Below, one piece after another: positions 1-8,169 of a stretch of DNA of 64,000 nucleotides (its first letter is position 1; the number at the start of each line of letters is the position of its first letter). The stretch spans positions 310,001 through 374,000 of the forward strand of contig NZ_FQWW01000004.1 in assembly GCF_900129795.1 (NCBI RefSeq), written 5' to 3'. A program made the translations under genes and the position numbers. The notes under the pieces are model-generated. The model saw only the letters and a list, made by a program, of their open reading frames with translations, was not told the origin of the DNA and did no database searches. This DNA is from Flavobacterium sp. CF108. GTDB lineage: Bacteria; Bacteroidota; Bacteroidia; Flavobacteriales; Flavobacteriaceae.

Positions 1-60
1 ATTTTATAGAAAAAGAGAGCAATAAATAGTATTGAGAGCAAATTGTGGTTACTGGATCTT

Positions 61-80
61 AGACGCACTGCTGTGCGTCT
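61..80. repeat. perfect hairpin repeat upstream of thiL
   Basis: AGACGCAC, a 4-base loop TGCT, then GTGCGTCT form a perfect 8-bp inverted repeat, followed by CTCTACGGA. From memory, 'AGACGCAC..GTGCGTCTCTAC' palindromes are scattered between genes in many Flavobacterium genomes, so this is probably a dispersed intergenic repeat. There is no T-run, so it is not an obvious terminator. Confidence 0.6.
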
Positions 81-151
81 CTACGGATAAATAGGGCGTT
101 TAAAAACAACTTAGAATCTCAGAATCTTAGCATCTTTAAAAAAAACCTTTG

Positions 152-159
152 TACCTTTG
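152..159 (+). promoter_or_regulatory. candidate -7 box for thiL
   Basis: TACCTTTG matches the Bacteroidetes -7 consensus TAnnTTTG exactly and lies 29 bases before the thiL ATG. The -33 element is weak: only TTAG is seen at 127-130. Confidence 0.45.
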
Positions 160-188
160 CCCCTCACAAACTTTGGAACTCAAAAAAA

Positions 189-1235
189 ATGATCGAAGAT
201 AAAAATCCGCAGCGTACCAGTTTAGCACAATTAGGCGAGTTTGGCTTAATTGACCACTTAACCCGAAATTTTGATGTTACACAAGAATCTACTTTAAAAA
301 GTATTGGCGACGATGCCGCTGTTCTTGATTTTAAGGATAAAAAAGCAGTTATTTCTACAGATTTACTAATTGAAGGCGTACATTTTGATTTGGCTTATAT
401 GCCGTTGAAACATTTGGGTTACAAATCGGTTGTGGTAAACCTGTCTGATATTTGCGCGATGAATGCGAAACCAACTCAAATTACGGTTTCTGTTGCGGTT
501 TCTAATCGTTTTCCTTTAGAAGCATTAGAAGAATTGTTTGAAGGAATTACACACGCTGCAAAAGAATATAAAGTTGATGTTATTGGCGGCGATACAACCT
601 CATCTCAAAAAGGACTAATTATCAGTATTACGGCAATTGGTGAAGCAGATGAAAATGAAATCGTTTACAGAAACGGTGCAAAACAAACTGATTTATTGGT
701 TGTAACCGGAGATATTGGCGCTGCTTATATGGGATTACAGGTTTTGGAACGTGAAAAACAGGTTTTTCAGGTAAATCCAAACAGTCAGCCAGATTTAGAT
801 CCGTATACGTATTTGGTCGAAAGACAATTAAAACCAGAAGCCAGAACCGATGTTCGTACGCTTTTGCATGCTCTTGAAATTAAACCAACTTCGATGATTG
901 ACATTTCTGACGGATTATCTTCAGAGATTATTCATTTGTGTAAACAGTCAAAAGTGGGTTGTAACTTATATGAAGATAAACTGCCTTTAGATCCGCAATT
1001 TATTTCGACTTGCGAAGAGTTTAATATCGACAGTACAACAGTTGCTATTAATGGCGGAGAAGATTACGAACTTCTTTTTACAATTGATATTAATGATTTT
1101 GATAAAATTAAAGGAAATCCAAACTTTTCAATAATTGGACATATGGCCGATGAAAGTGAAGGAGTTCATTTAGTAACTCGTGCCAATACTAAAATTGCTT
1201 TAAAAGCTCGAGGCTGGGATGCTTTGAGTGAATAG
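189..1235 (+). CDS. thiL: thiamine-monophosphate kinase
   Basis: ThiL phosphorylates thiamine monophosphate with ATP to make the cofactor thiamine diphosphate, the last step of thiamine synthesis in the cytoplasm. At 348 aa it has the normal length. The sequence shows the AIR-synthase/PurM-fold signatures: GDDAAVL near residue 41, STDLLIEGVHF near 56, the Asn-Leu-Ser-Asp stretch with DICAMNAKP near 84, GGDTT near 134, the DISDGLS motif near 240, and the late NGGEDYELLF motif. The ATG at 189 sits just after an A-rich leader and a good -7 box. A hairpin terminator follows, and the next gene is convergent, so thiL appears to be a single-gene unit. No TPP riboswitch was recognised in the short upstream region. 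Confidence 0.95.
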   Translation: MIEDKNPQRTSLAQLGEFGLIDHLTRNFDVTQESTLKSIGDDAAVLDFKDKKAVISTDLLIEGVHFDLAYMPLKHLGYKSVVVNLSDICAMNAKPTQITVSVAVSNRFPLEALEELFEGITHAAKEYKVDVIGGDTTSSQKGLIISITAIGEADENEIVYRNGAKQTDLLVVTGDIGAAYMGLQVLEREKQVFQVNPNSQPDLDPYTYLVERQLKPEARTDVRTLLHALEIKPTSMIDISDGLSSEIIHLCKQSKVGCNLYEDKLPLDPQFISTCEEFNIDSTTVAINGGEDYELLFTIDINDFDKIKGNPNFSIIGHMADESEGVHLVTRANTKIALKARGWDALSE

Positions 1236-1280
1236 TTCTCAGTCTCGGTTTTCAGTTCTCAGTTGAGATCCATATCAATT

Positions 1281-1317
1281 ATCCTAATAGACTTTAAAAC
1301 CTATTAGGATTTTTTTA
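1281..1317 (+). terminator. thiL terminator
   Basis: ATCCTAATAG (1281-1290), a 10-base loop and CTATTAGGAT (1301-1310) form a perfect 10-bp stem followed by seven T. It lies 46 bases after the thiL stop. Confidence 0.85.
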
Positions 1318-1365
1318 TTTTCAATATTTTTTTAATCTGAAATCTGCACTCTAAAATCTAAAATT

Positions 1366-2064
1366 CTAAAAGAGTCCCTTGCTTTTTGCGTCTTTTACTA
1401 AATCGTCATCAGAACCTGATCTTATTTTAAGTAGTTCTTTCAGGCTGCTTCTTCGTTTTTCAATTTCGGTTATCGAAATAGGAATGTATTGCGGCATTTC
1501 TTCAACTTCGGTTCCTTTTGATAAGTGAAATAAAATCTGTTTATCAAACTCGTCAATTTCTATGGAATTGTGAGGCGATTGATTAAGCATTTTAACTACA
1601 GACTGACTGTAATATTTCTCGCTTTTCATTACTTTATCAAATGCAAAAAGCAATTCATCAAAAGTCAAATCGTTTTTAATAATTAATCCGTTTGGATTAA
1701 TTGTTCTTATAATGGTTTTAATTTTAAGCAGTTCTGTATACATTGTCAATAAAACAATCTTGCAGTACGGCATTTTCTTCAGGATTATTTTTGCCAGGTC
1801 TTCGCCAGAAAAAAGATTTTTTTCTTCGTAAGCCGGCATACTGATATCTAAAAAAGCGATGTCAAACTGAGGCGTATTTTCACCTTCTAATATATCATAA
1901 GCCGATTTACAGTCGTGTGCCTGCGCAATTATAAATTCATATTCTTTTGGATTATACCGCGTTATTGCATTTTTATACCCTTCGATGATAAAAGGGTGAT
2001 CATCAACAATTAAAATGTTAGGCTGAATTAATTCCGAATTTGGGGCTTTGAAATTAAGTGTCAT
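1366..2064 (-). CDS. NarL/FixJ-type response regulator
   Basis: This is a two-component response regulator of 232 aa. The N-terminal receiver domain covers about residues 14-140. It has the acidic pair D21-D22 (ILIVDDHPF), phospho-acceptor D73 in FLDISMP, the T in LLTMY and the K in LIIKND. The C-terminal part (about 165-225) looks like a divergent LuxR-type DNA-binding domain, with a KQILFHLSKG start and an IPISITEIEKRRSSLKELL recognition-like segment. Its ATG lies 11 bases inside the end of the upstream sensor kinase gene, so the two are almost certainly co-transcribed and translationally coupled. Targets are unknown. This kinase-regulator pairing is common in flavobacteria. Confidence 0.85.
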   Translation of the reverse strand: MTLNFKAPNSELIQPNILIVDDHPFIIEGYKNAITRYNPKEYEFIIAQAHDCKSAYDILEGENTPQFDIAFLDISMPAYEEKNLFSGEDLAKIILKKMPYCKIVLLTMYTELLKIKTIIRTINPNGLIIKNDLTFDELLFAFDKVMKSEKYYSQSVVKMLNQSPHNSIEIDEFDKQILFHLSKGTEVEEMPQYIPISITEIEKRRSSLKELLKIRSGSDDDLVKDAKSKGLF

Positions 2065-4111
2065 TTGTCTGTAGGTTTATTTTTTGATCAATTGGAACTT
2101 TTACAACCAAGAGTGTTCCTTCTCCTTTGGCAGATTTTATGGCAACGGTACCTTTACATTCTGCCGCTCGATATTCAATATTATGCAATCCAATACCATT
2201 TTTGGTGCGTTTGGTGTTGAATCCAACTCCGTTATCCATAATTGACAAAACCAGATGATCAATTTCGCTTTTAAACTCCACCTTAATCGTATCTGCCTTT
2301 GCGTATTTATTACAATTTTGAAGTGCTTCCTGAACAATTCGGTACAAATTAATTTTGACCATATTGTTTACAAGCCCCCATTTTATATGCGAATCAAAGG
2401 ATGTTATCAATTTTGACGGATATGTATTTCTCTGGCTCTCAAATAGTTTTTTTAATATTACGACAAAGTTATTTATTAATTCAGATTTTTCTCTATTTAG
2501 GTCATGCGAAATTTCCCTGATATCTTCTTCTATATGTTTTAGTTCTGCCAAATATTTTTTTCGTTTCGCAGCCGCTTGTTCTTCATCCATTTTATCCAGA
2601 CTATCCAAGCTTATGCGAATACCAAACATTCGGCCTAAAACGCCGTCGTGTAATTCCTGGGCTACTTTTTTCTTTTCTTTTATTCGGGTTGTTTCAATTT
2701 CATTTTGCTGAGAAATCATCAAATTATAAATGTCTTCATTTGCAATTTGCTGCTGTTGTTTAAAAAGTAATTCCCGGTTTTTAGCCTGCTGTGTTTTATA
2801 AACGTAAAAGAACAAGCCCATCAAAGTACAAATACTAAAAACATAAACCAGTGTTTTATTCTTTTCCTGTAAATTTGAGTTTTGATCTTTTATTTCATTT
2901 GTTTCGTATTCTATACGAGAGAATTTTTCTCCCATATTTCTTTCCGCTTTAAGCATTTTATCATTAAGATGGATGTACTCTCGGGAATATTTTGCCGCAT
3001 TTTTAGGATCGACAACTGCAATTTGTTTAAGTGCCAGTAAAGTATTCGTCAATTTATCTGAAGAACGCGAAAGAAGTAAAGCTTGCTTTGAAAAGGTAAT
3101 AGCTTTAAAAGTATCTTTTTTAAAAGCATAATATTCAGATAAATGGATTTGATTGGATATTTTAGCCATTTTTATTCCTAAACTATCCCTTATTTTCATA
3201 GATCTGTAAAACAAATCCGGAAGTTTGTCCATACTTCTGAATTTCAATTTAGAATACGCTAAATTATCCAGCAGCATGGCATATAATATTGTCTTTTCCT
3301 CAAATAGGTTTTTTTCCTGCAGTCCTTTTTCAAAATAAGATATGGCCTGTTTGTAGTTTCTCATACGCATATAAACAAAGCCTATATTATTAAATGATGT
3401 AGCTTTTAACTGCAGGTCTAATGGTATCGACTTATCGGTAAGAGTATTTAGAGCTTTATTTTGAAACTCTAACGCTTTACTATATTCCTCTTTTTCGTTG
3501 TTTAAAATTCCCAGAAGATTATAACATTCATAAAGCAGGTCATTTACATTTTTTTGTTCTTTTAATATACTAAGCGCTTTAAAAACAGATATTTCGCTTT
3601 CAAAAAAATCTCCTTCATTATATTGTAAACTGGCTTTACTCAATAATGTTTTAGATAAATTATATTTATCATGGATCTGTAAATAAATTTTTTGTGCTTT
3701 AAAATAATATCTAAAAGCGCTGTCTGAAACAAATTGTGAACCATAATAATCTCCTAAATAGGTATAAGCCTTTGCAATGCTCGAAGAATCTTTTGTGCTT
3801 ATTGATCGTTCTAAAATAAGCTGTGATATTGTTTTATATGACTTTAAATCATTCATATTATAATATCGGTTCGCTACTTTAAATAGGCTGGCTCTGTTAA
3901 GAGAATCATTTTTATCGTTAATGATTATTGAAAATGCTTTCTGAGCATACTTTTGCTTAAAGTCATAGCTTAAATTGATATCATTTGCGAGGGATAAATA
4001 AACGGGAAGGCTGTCCGCTTGGGAAATGACATTTTTATCCAGATGATTTTTCTTATTACAGCCAAGAAAAATCACAAAAAGAAACAATAATATTTGGTAA
4101 TATCTTTTCAA
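2054..4111 (-). CDS. TPR-containing sensor histidine kinase (HisKA_3/NarX-DesK type)
   Basis: A 685-aa sensor kinase paired with the overlapping response regulator. The N-terminus is a lipoprotein-type signal peptide with lipobox FLGC at C18. A TPR-rich sensory part follows (about residues 30-395, for example the NIGFVYMRMRNYKQAISYFEKG unit). A single membrane helix lies around 415-433 (VFSICTLMGLFFYVY), then a coiled coil. The HisKA_3 dimerisation segment has the phospho-acceptor His488 in ELHDGVLG. The C-terminal HATPase carries the N-box (EALQNCNKYA) and G-boxes (DNGVGF, NGIGLHNI). The TPRs are therefore probably periplasmic and the kinase cytosolic. The start is TTG: no ATG lies upstream in frame, and the lipobox supports this start. 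The combination of lipobox and internal membrane helix suggests a doubly anchored protein. Confidence 0.85.
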   Translation of the reverse strand: MKRYYQILLFLFVIFLGCNKKNHLDKNVISQADSLPVYLSLANDINLSYDFKQKYAQKAFSIIINDKNDSLNRASLFKVANRYYNMNDLKSYKTISQLILERSISTKDSSSIAKAYTYLGDYYGSQFVSDSAFRYYFKAQKIYLQIHDKYNLSKTLLSKASLQYNEGDFFESEISVFKALSILKEQKNVNDLLYECYNLLGILNNEKEEYSKALEFQNKALNTLTDKSIPLDLQLKATSFNNIGFVYMRMRNYKQAISYFEKGLQEKNLFEEKTILYAMLLDNLAYSKLKFRSMDKLPDLFYRSMKIRDSLGIKMAKISNQIHLSEYYAFKKDTFKAITFSKQALLLSRSSDKLTNTLLALKQIAVVDPKNAAKYSREYIHLNDKMLKAERNMGEKFSRIEYETNEIKDQNSNLQEKNKTLVYVFSICTLMGLFFYVYKTQQAKNRELLFKQQQQIANEDIYNLMISQQNEIETTRIKEKKKVAQELHDGVLGRMFGIRISLDSLDKMDEEQAAAKRKKYLAELKHIEEDIREISHDLNREKSELINNFVVILKKLFESQRNTYPSKLITSFDSHIKWGLVNNMVKINLYRIVQEALQNCNKYAKADTIKVEFKSEIDHLVLSIMDNGVGFNTKRTKNGIGLHNIEYRAAECKGTVAIKSAKGEGTLLVVKVPIDQKINLQTNDT

Positions 4112-4130
4112 TATAGGTTTTGAATTTTAC

Positions 4131-4138
4131 CAAAAATA
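4131..4138 (-). promoter_or_regulatory. candidate -7 box for the kinase-regulator operon
   Basis: Read on the minus strand this is TATTTTTG, a full match to TAnnTTTG, 19 bases before the TTG start at 4111. A TTTGTG lies about 15 bases further upstream, shorter than the ideal spacing. The box lies beside the terminator of the gene behind it. Confidence 0.4.
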
Positions 4139-4153
4139 CTAAAACTATAAACA

Positions 4154-4183
4154 CAAAAAAAGCTGCCAAAAATTTGACAGCTT
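4154..4183 (-). terminator. terminator of the small secreted-peptide gene
   Basis: On the minus strand AAGCTGTC, an 8-base loop and GGCAGCTT form an 8-bp stem with one G-T pair, followed by a run of T. It separates the 80-aa gene from the kinase-regulator operon. Confidence 0.75.
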
Positions 4184-4215
4184 AAATATTTTTTTGCAGT
4201 TATTTTATTTCAAAC

Positions 4216-4458
4216 TTAATCTACTTTTTTATTTGAACCTACAGATTGGTTAATATTCGAAAAACCTAAATCATTATTTTTCATTACCAACTCATTTTTT
4301 GACATACGAGTATCTTGTTTTCTTCCGCCCCCAGTCGATCCATCAATTGGCGAATTAATATTTAAATTTTCATTTGATATAGCAGTTGTTGGGTTTGCAA
4401 ATGAAGTTGCTACTAATGCTAAAGAAAATAATCCGAATGTTAAAGCTGTCTTTTTCAT
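4216..4458 (-). CDS. small secreted protein, unknown function
   Basis: An 80-aa protein with a clear signal peptide (MKKTALTFGLFSLALVATSFA, cleavage probably after SFA or AFANP). The mature part is about 58 residues, hydrophilic and Gly/Asn/Ser-rich (STGGGRKQDTRMSKNEL), with no cysteines and no recognised domain. It has its own terminator and lies between the two-component pair and a LytTR regulator, all on the same strand, so it may be a regulatory output or an extracytoplasmic signal of one of them; this is inference from position only. An ORF overlapping its start in another frame looks like a shadow. The product is probably periplasmic or secreted. Confidence 0.65.
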   Translation of the reverse strand: MKKTALTFGLFSLALVATSFANPTTAISNENLNINSPIDGSTGGGRKQDTRMSKNELVMKNNDLGFSNINQSVGSNKKVD

Positions 4459-4636
4459 AACTCTTAATGTGTTTAATTTGATTTTTTTGTTTGGGGTTTT
4501 GGCTTGCTTTTGTGAGCGAACCTGAGTGTAAAACTAACACCATAACCCAAAAAAATCTATACGAAAAAATAGCTTCGTGGTAAAACACACCCAATTGATA
4601 GTCAATGGACATCAAATTTATGTAACCAGCTAATTA

Positions 4637-5500
4637 CTAGATCTCTAGATAATTATCATTAGAAAAATCTGTAATGATTGAGTCTACATTTGCTTTGTAG
4701 GTTTTTGAAAAAGGAATCTTTTTCGTGGAGTTTTTTATATAACAAACTGAGTTTCCGTTATGAATTCTTGCAATGTAGCTGCGATTAATAATGTAACTGT
4801 TGTGAATTCGAATAAAAGGATAGCCTAAAACCTGTTCAAAATGTTTCAGCGTTTTAAAGGCAGTTACCATATCGCCTGAATTCAAATAGATATCAGTCGA
4901 ATTATTATCGGCTTGAAAATAACAAATATCATCTGCATTTATATAACGATGATCACCGTACGATTTAATACAAATTACAAGTGGTTTATTCTTATTCAGT
5001 TCTTGATTTGTCTTTTGATCCGGAATTACTACAGGAATATTTTCTGTCTTTACAACAGGAATTTCATTGGCAGTACTAATCTCAGGTCTGGTTTCTATAG
5101 ATCGGGTCTCTTTGGGCTCTAAAAGGGTCTTTTCGAACTTTAAAAGCGTTTTTAACAAATCTATATGAGTTAAAGGTTTTATGATGTAATCAAAAACGCT
5201 GTATTGAATGGCTTCAAAAGCCAAATCTTTTTTGGTTGTGGTTACAATGATTTTTGGAATAATTGATAAATACCGATATAATTCGCCAATAAACGAAAGT
5301 GATAAATGGCTTGGTGAATCCTGAGGATCAATTTCTAAAAACACAAAGGACGGACGATGTTCTAAAACCAAATTAAGCCCCTGATGGTAATTCGTAGCTG
5401 AAGCTATAAAAGTTAATTCTGAAAAACCTTCTGCAACGATTCTGGTTTTCAAAACACTTTCAGCGTCATTGTCAACAATAATATACGAATACTTCTTCAA
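4637..5500 (-). CDS. LytTR-family DNA-binding protein with atypical receiver
   Basis: A 287-aa regulator. Residues 1-125 form a receiver-like domain, 126-175 a Pro/Glu/Asn-rich linker, and 176-285 a LytTR DNA-binding domain (ICYFQADNNSTDIYL, FIRIHNSYIINRSYI). The receiver keeps the Thr/Lys switch region (VTTTKK, YIIKPL). Its acidic pair is VDND rather than VDD, and the usual phospho-acceptor Asp in FLDI is replaced by Glu56 (FLEIDP). It may therefore act without phosphorylation or mimic the phosphorylated state. No kinase gene is adjacent. The start is TTG, with a stop codon four codons upstream in frame. LytTR proteins typically bind direct repeats upstream of target genes; no target is evident here. 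Confidence 0.8.
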   Translation of the reverse strand: MKKYSYIIVDNDAESVLKTRIVAEGFSELTFIASATNYHQGLNLVLEHRPSFVFLEIDPQDSPSHLSLSFIGELYRYLSIIPKIIVTTTKKDLAFEAIQYSVFDYIIKPLTHIDLLKTLLKFEKTLLEPKETRSIETRPEISTANEIPVVKTENIPVVIPDQKTNQELNKNKPLVICIKSYGDHRYINADDICYFQADNNSTDIYLNSGDMVTAFKTLKHFEQVLGYPFIRIHNSYIINRSYIARIHNGNSVCYIKNSTKKIPFSKTYKANVDSIITDFSNDNYLEI

Positions 5501-5702
5501 CTTTAACTTTTATTGATTTTTCATAACTTCCTGACAGCGTTTCTTCAATGCTTTAAAAAAAATATTTTTAGGTATAGAAAATGCCCAATTAAATTTAAGC
5601 ATTTCAATTATCTAAACATTTTATTGTTGATAGATTAATCGATTATGTTAATACATAAGGATGAAATGCTAAAATAGTCGCTGAAACGCAGGATTTAAAA
5701 TT

Positions 5703-5737
5703 AAAAAAATCCCAAACTCCACAGAGGAATTTGGGAT
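5703..5737 (-). terminator. glyQS terminator
   Basis: Minus-strand ATCCCAAA ... TTTGGGAT stem (5709-5716 with 5730-5737), followed by a T-run at 5709-5703. It lies about 25 bases after the glycyl-tRNA synthetase stop. Confidence 0.8.
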
Positions 5738-5762
5738 ATTTATATCATGTTAATTAAAAAAA

Positions 5763-7301
5763 TTACATTTTCATCAACCAGTTTTTCATCGAAACCTCGT
5801 TTTCAATAATACCTCTTAATTCAGATATCTTAACGCGATCTTGTTTCATTGTATCTCTATGACGAATTGTTACTGTTTCGTCTTCAAGAGTTTGATGATC
5901 TACTGTAATACAAAATGGTGTTCCTAATGCATCTTGTCTTCTGTAACGACGACCTACTGCATCTTTCTCATCATAAGCCACATTGAAATCCCATTTTAAA
6001 TCTTCGATGATTTTTTTAGAAATTTCCGGTAAGCCATCTTTTTTAACTAAAGGCAATACCGCTGCTTTTGTAGGCGCTAAAACTGCTGGCAATTTTAGTA
6101 CTGTTCTTGTTGAACCATCTTCTAAAGTTTCTTCTTGCAACGATGTTGCAAAAACCGCTAAAAACATACGATCCAGACCTACAGACGTTTCTACTACGTA
6201 TGGCACGTAGTTTTCATTTAGTTCAGGATCAAAATACTGCAGTTTTCTTCCTGAATATTGTTCGTGTGCTTTTAAGTCAAAATCGGTACGAGAGTGAATA
6301 CCTTCTAATTCTTTGAAACCAAAAGGAAAATTAAATTCAATATCTGCCGCTGCATTTGCATAATGTGCTAATTTTTCGTGATCATGAAAACGGTAATTCT
6401 CTTTTCCTAATCCTAAAGATAAATGCCATTTTAAACGTGTTTCTTTCCAATGATGGTACCATTGCATTTCTTCTCCCGGACGCACGAAAAACTGCATTTC
6501 CATTTGTTCGAATTCACGCATACGGAAAATGAATTGTCTTGCAACGATTTCATTTCTAAAAGCTTTACCAGTTTGAGCAATTCCAAAAGGAACTTTCATA
6601 CGACCTGATTTCTGAACATTTAAAAAGTTCACAAAAATACCCTGTGCTGTTTCCGGACGTAAATATAAATCCATTGCAGATTCTGCAGATGCACCAAGTT
6701 TAGTTCCGAACATTAAGTTGAATTGCTTAACATCTGTCCAGTTTTTAGAACCCGTTTCAGGATCAGCAATTTCTAATTCTTCGATTAAAGCTTTTACATC
6801 CTGAAGATCATCAGTCATTCCTTTTGCAAGCCTTGATAAAATCTCTTTATATTTTGAAAGATATTCTACAACGCGTGCATTTGTTGTAATAAATTCTTCT
6901 TCATTAAAAGCATCACCAAAACGAGCTTTTGCTTTTTCAATTTCTTTTTGAGCTTTTATATTTATCTTTTCAGCATACTCTTCTACTAAAACGTCAGCTC
7001 TATATCTTTTTTTAGAATCTTTATTATCAATTAACGGATCATTGAAGGCATCAACGTGGCCTGAAGCTTTCCAGGTTGTTGGGTGCATCAATATTGCAGC
7101 ATCAAGGCCGACAATATTCTCGTTCATCTGAACCATTGATTTCCACCAATATTCACGGATATTCTTTTTTAATTCGACGCCATTTTGTGCATAATCATAC
7201 ACTGCACTCAATCCATCGTAAACTTCGCTTGACGGAAAAATAAATCCGTACTCTTTTGCGTGCGAAACCACATTCTTAAATAAATCTTCTTGTTTTGCCA
7301 T
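5763..7301 (-). CDS. glyQS: glycine--tRNA ligase (single-chain, alpha2 type)
   Basis: Charges tRNA(Gly) with glycine in the cytosol. The 512-aa length fits the bacterial/eukaryotic-like homodimeric class II enzyme, not the separate GlyQ/GlyS subunits. Visible signatures are the N-terminal SHAKEYGFIFPSSEVYDG segment with GHVDAF near residue 75, class II motif 2 (FRNEIVARQFIFRMREFEQ, about 248-266), the ETAQGIF segment before it, and motif 3 (SVGLDRMFLAVF, about 374). The C-terminal anticodon-binding domain starts with LAPTKAAVLPLV and includes RYRRQDALGTPFCITVD. The ATG at 7301 lies only about 7 bases after a candidate -7 box, so the transcript may be leaderless. Confidence 0.95.
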   Translation of the reverse strand: MAKQEDLFKNVVSHAKEYGFIFPSSEVYDGLSAVYDYAQNGVELKKNIREYWWKSMVQMNENIVGLDAAILMHPTTWKASGHVDAFNDPLIDNKDSKKRYRADVLVEEYAEKINIKAQKEIEKAKARFGDAFNEEEFITTNARVVEYLSKYKEILSRLAKGMTDDLQDVKALIEELEIADPETGSKNWTDVKQFNLMFGTKLGASAESAMDLYLRPETAQGIFVNFLNVQKSGRMKVPFGIAQTGKAFRNEIVARQFIFRMREFEQMEMQFFVRPGEEMQWYHHWKETRLKWHLSLGLGKENYRFHDHEKLAHYANAAADIEFNFPFGFKELEGIHSRTDFDLKAHEQYSGRKLQYFDPELNENYVPYVVETSVGLDRMFLAVFATSLQEETLEDGSTRTVLKLPAVLAPTKAAVLPLVKKDGLPEISKKIIEDLKWDFNVAYDEKDAVGRRYRRQDALGTPFCITVDHQTLEDETVTIRHRDTMKQDRVKISELRGIIENEVSMKNWLMKM

Positions 7302-7308
7302 AGTAATG

Positions 7309-7316
7309 CAAAAATA
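7309..7316 (-). promoter_or_regulatory. candidate -7 box for glyQS
   Basis: Minus-strand TATTTTTG matches TAnnTTTG, 7 bases before the glyQS ATG. No convincing TTG is seen about 19 bases upstream. If real, the mRNA has essentially no leader. Confidence 0.35.
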
Positions 7317-7371
7317 TAAAAAGTACTTATAAAAAAAAGAAAAATAAAAAAGATTGAAGTTTAAATTTAAT

Positions 7372-7379
7372 TAATTTTG
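7372..7379 (+). promoter_or_regulatory. candidate -7 box for the ComF gene
   Basis: TAATTTTG matches TAnnTTTG and lies 20 bases before the GTG start of the ComF-family gene. A TTG at 7354-7356 is a possible -33 element, with a spacing of 15, a little short. Confidence 0.35.
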
Positions 7380-7399
7380 TAACTAAATTCTTTCTATTT

Positions 7400-8083
7400 G
7401 TGTTTAATTTTATAATTGATCTCTTTTTCCCTAAAGTTTGCTCTGGCTGTCGTGCCGTTTTAATGACAAACGAAACTGTTTTATGCACGAATTGCCGTCA
7501 TGAACTACCTTTAACTCAATATCATTTAGATTCAAATAACGAAGCCGTCAAAAAGTTTTATGGAAAAATAGAAACTCAACATGTTTCTGCCTTTATTTAT
7601 TTTATCAAAAAAGGAATTGTTCAGGAACTCATTCATAACCTAAAATATAAAGGTCACGAAGAAATTGGAACCGTTTTAGGAAATTGGTATGTGGAGGATT
7701 TAAAAGAACTGAAACTTGAAACGCCTTTTGATGCCGTAATTCCGGTTCCTTTACACCCACGAAAATTTAAGGAACGCGGTTACAATCAGGTTACCACTTT
7801 TGGAAAGGCTTTAGCCGAAGGTCTAAAAATCCCTTATAATAGTTCGGTTTTATATCGAAAGAAATATTCTAAAACACAATCAAAAAAGAATCTCTTAGGA
7901 AGATCTGAAAATATCGAAAATATCTTTGATGTAATTTCAATCGAAGAAAATCATAACAAACATTTTTTAATTGTCGATGATGTATTGACAACCGGAGCAA
8001 CACTCGAAGCGTGTTCCAGAGCATTATTAAAAATTCCCGGAGCAAAAATCAGTATTGTCTGTATGGCGATGGCAAACTCTTAA
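7400..8083 (+). CDS. ComF family protein (phosphoribosyltransferase-like)
   Basis: A 227-aa ComF/GntX-type protein linked to DNA uptake and processing in naturally competent bacteria; the exact reaction is unknown. The N-terminus has a zinc-binding CSGC ... CTNC pair (residues about 13-32). The C-terminal type I phosphoribosyltransferase motif is FLIVDDVLTTGAT (about 194-206), and PVPLHPRKFKERGYNQ is the characteristic ComF block (about 115-130). The start is GTG at 7400; no upstream ATG fits. It is divergent from glyQS and convergent with the metalloprotease gene, so it is probably a single-gene unit. Whether this organism is competent cannot be judged from the window. Confidence 0.88.
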   Translation: MFNFIIDLFFPKVCSGCRAVLMTNETVLCTNCRHELPLTQYHLDSNNEAVKKFYGKIETQHVSAFIYFIKKGIVQELIHNLKYKGHEEIGTVLGNWYVEDLKELKLETPFDAVIPVPLHPRKFKERGYNQVTTFGKALAEGLKIPYNSSVLYRKKYSKTQSKKNLLGRSENIENIFDVISIEENHNKHFLIVDDVLTTGATLEACSRALLKIPGAKISIVCMAMANS

Positions 8084-8105
8084 AAAGGGAAAATTCCAAT
8101 AAAAA

Positions 8106-8140
8106 GAAAAATCCCAAATTCCAATTAAAACTTGGAATTT
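8106..8140 (-). terminator. palindrome/terminator between convergent ComF and metalloprotease genes
   Basis: AAATTCCAA (8116-8124), a short loop and TTGGAATTT (8132-8140) form a 9-bp stem. On the minus strand it is followed by GGGATTTTTCTTTTT. It probably ends the metalloprotease transcript. The same 'AATTCCAAAT..' palindrome type appears between atpD and atpC. Confidence 0.5.
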
Positions 8141-8169
8141 GGAATTTAAAATATTGAGATTTAATAATT

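Noticed and set aside
61..80. Upstream hairpin as a TPP riboswitch controlling thiL
   Set aside because: It is a simple perfect palindrome without the conserved THI-box sequence elements and matches a dispersed repeat type.
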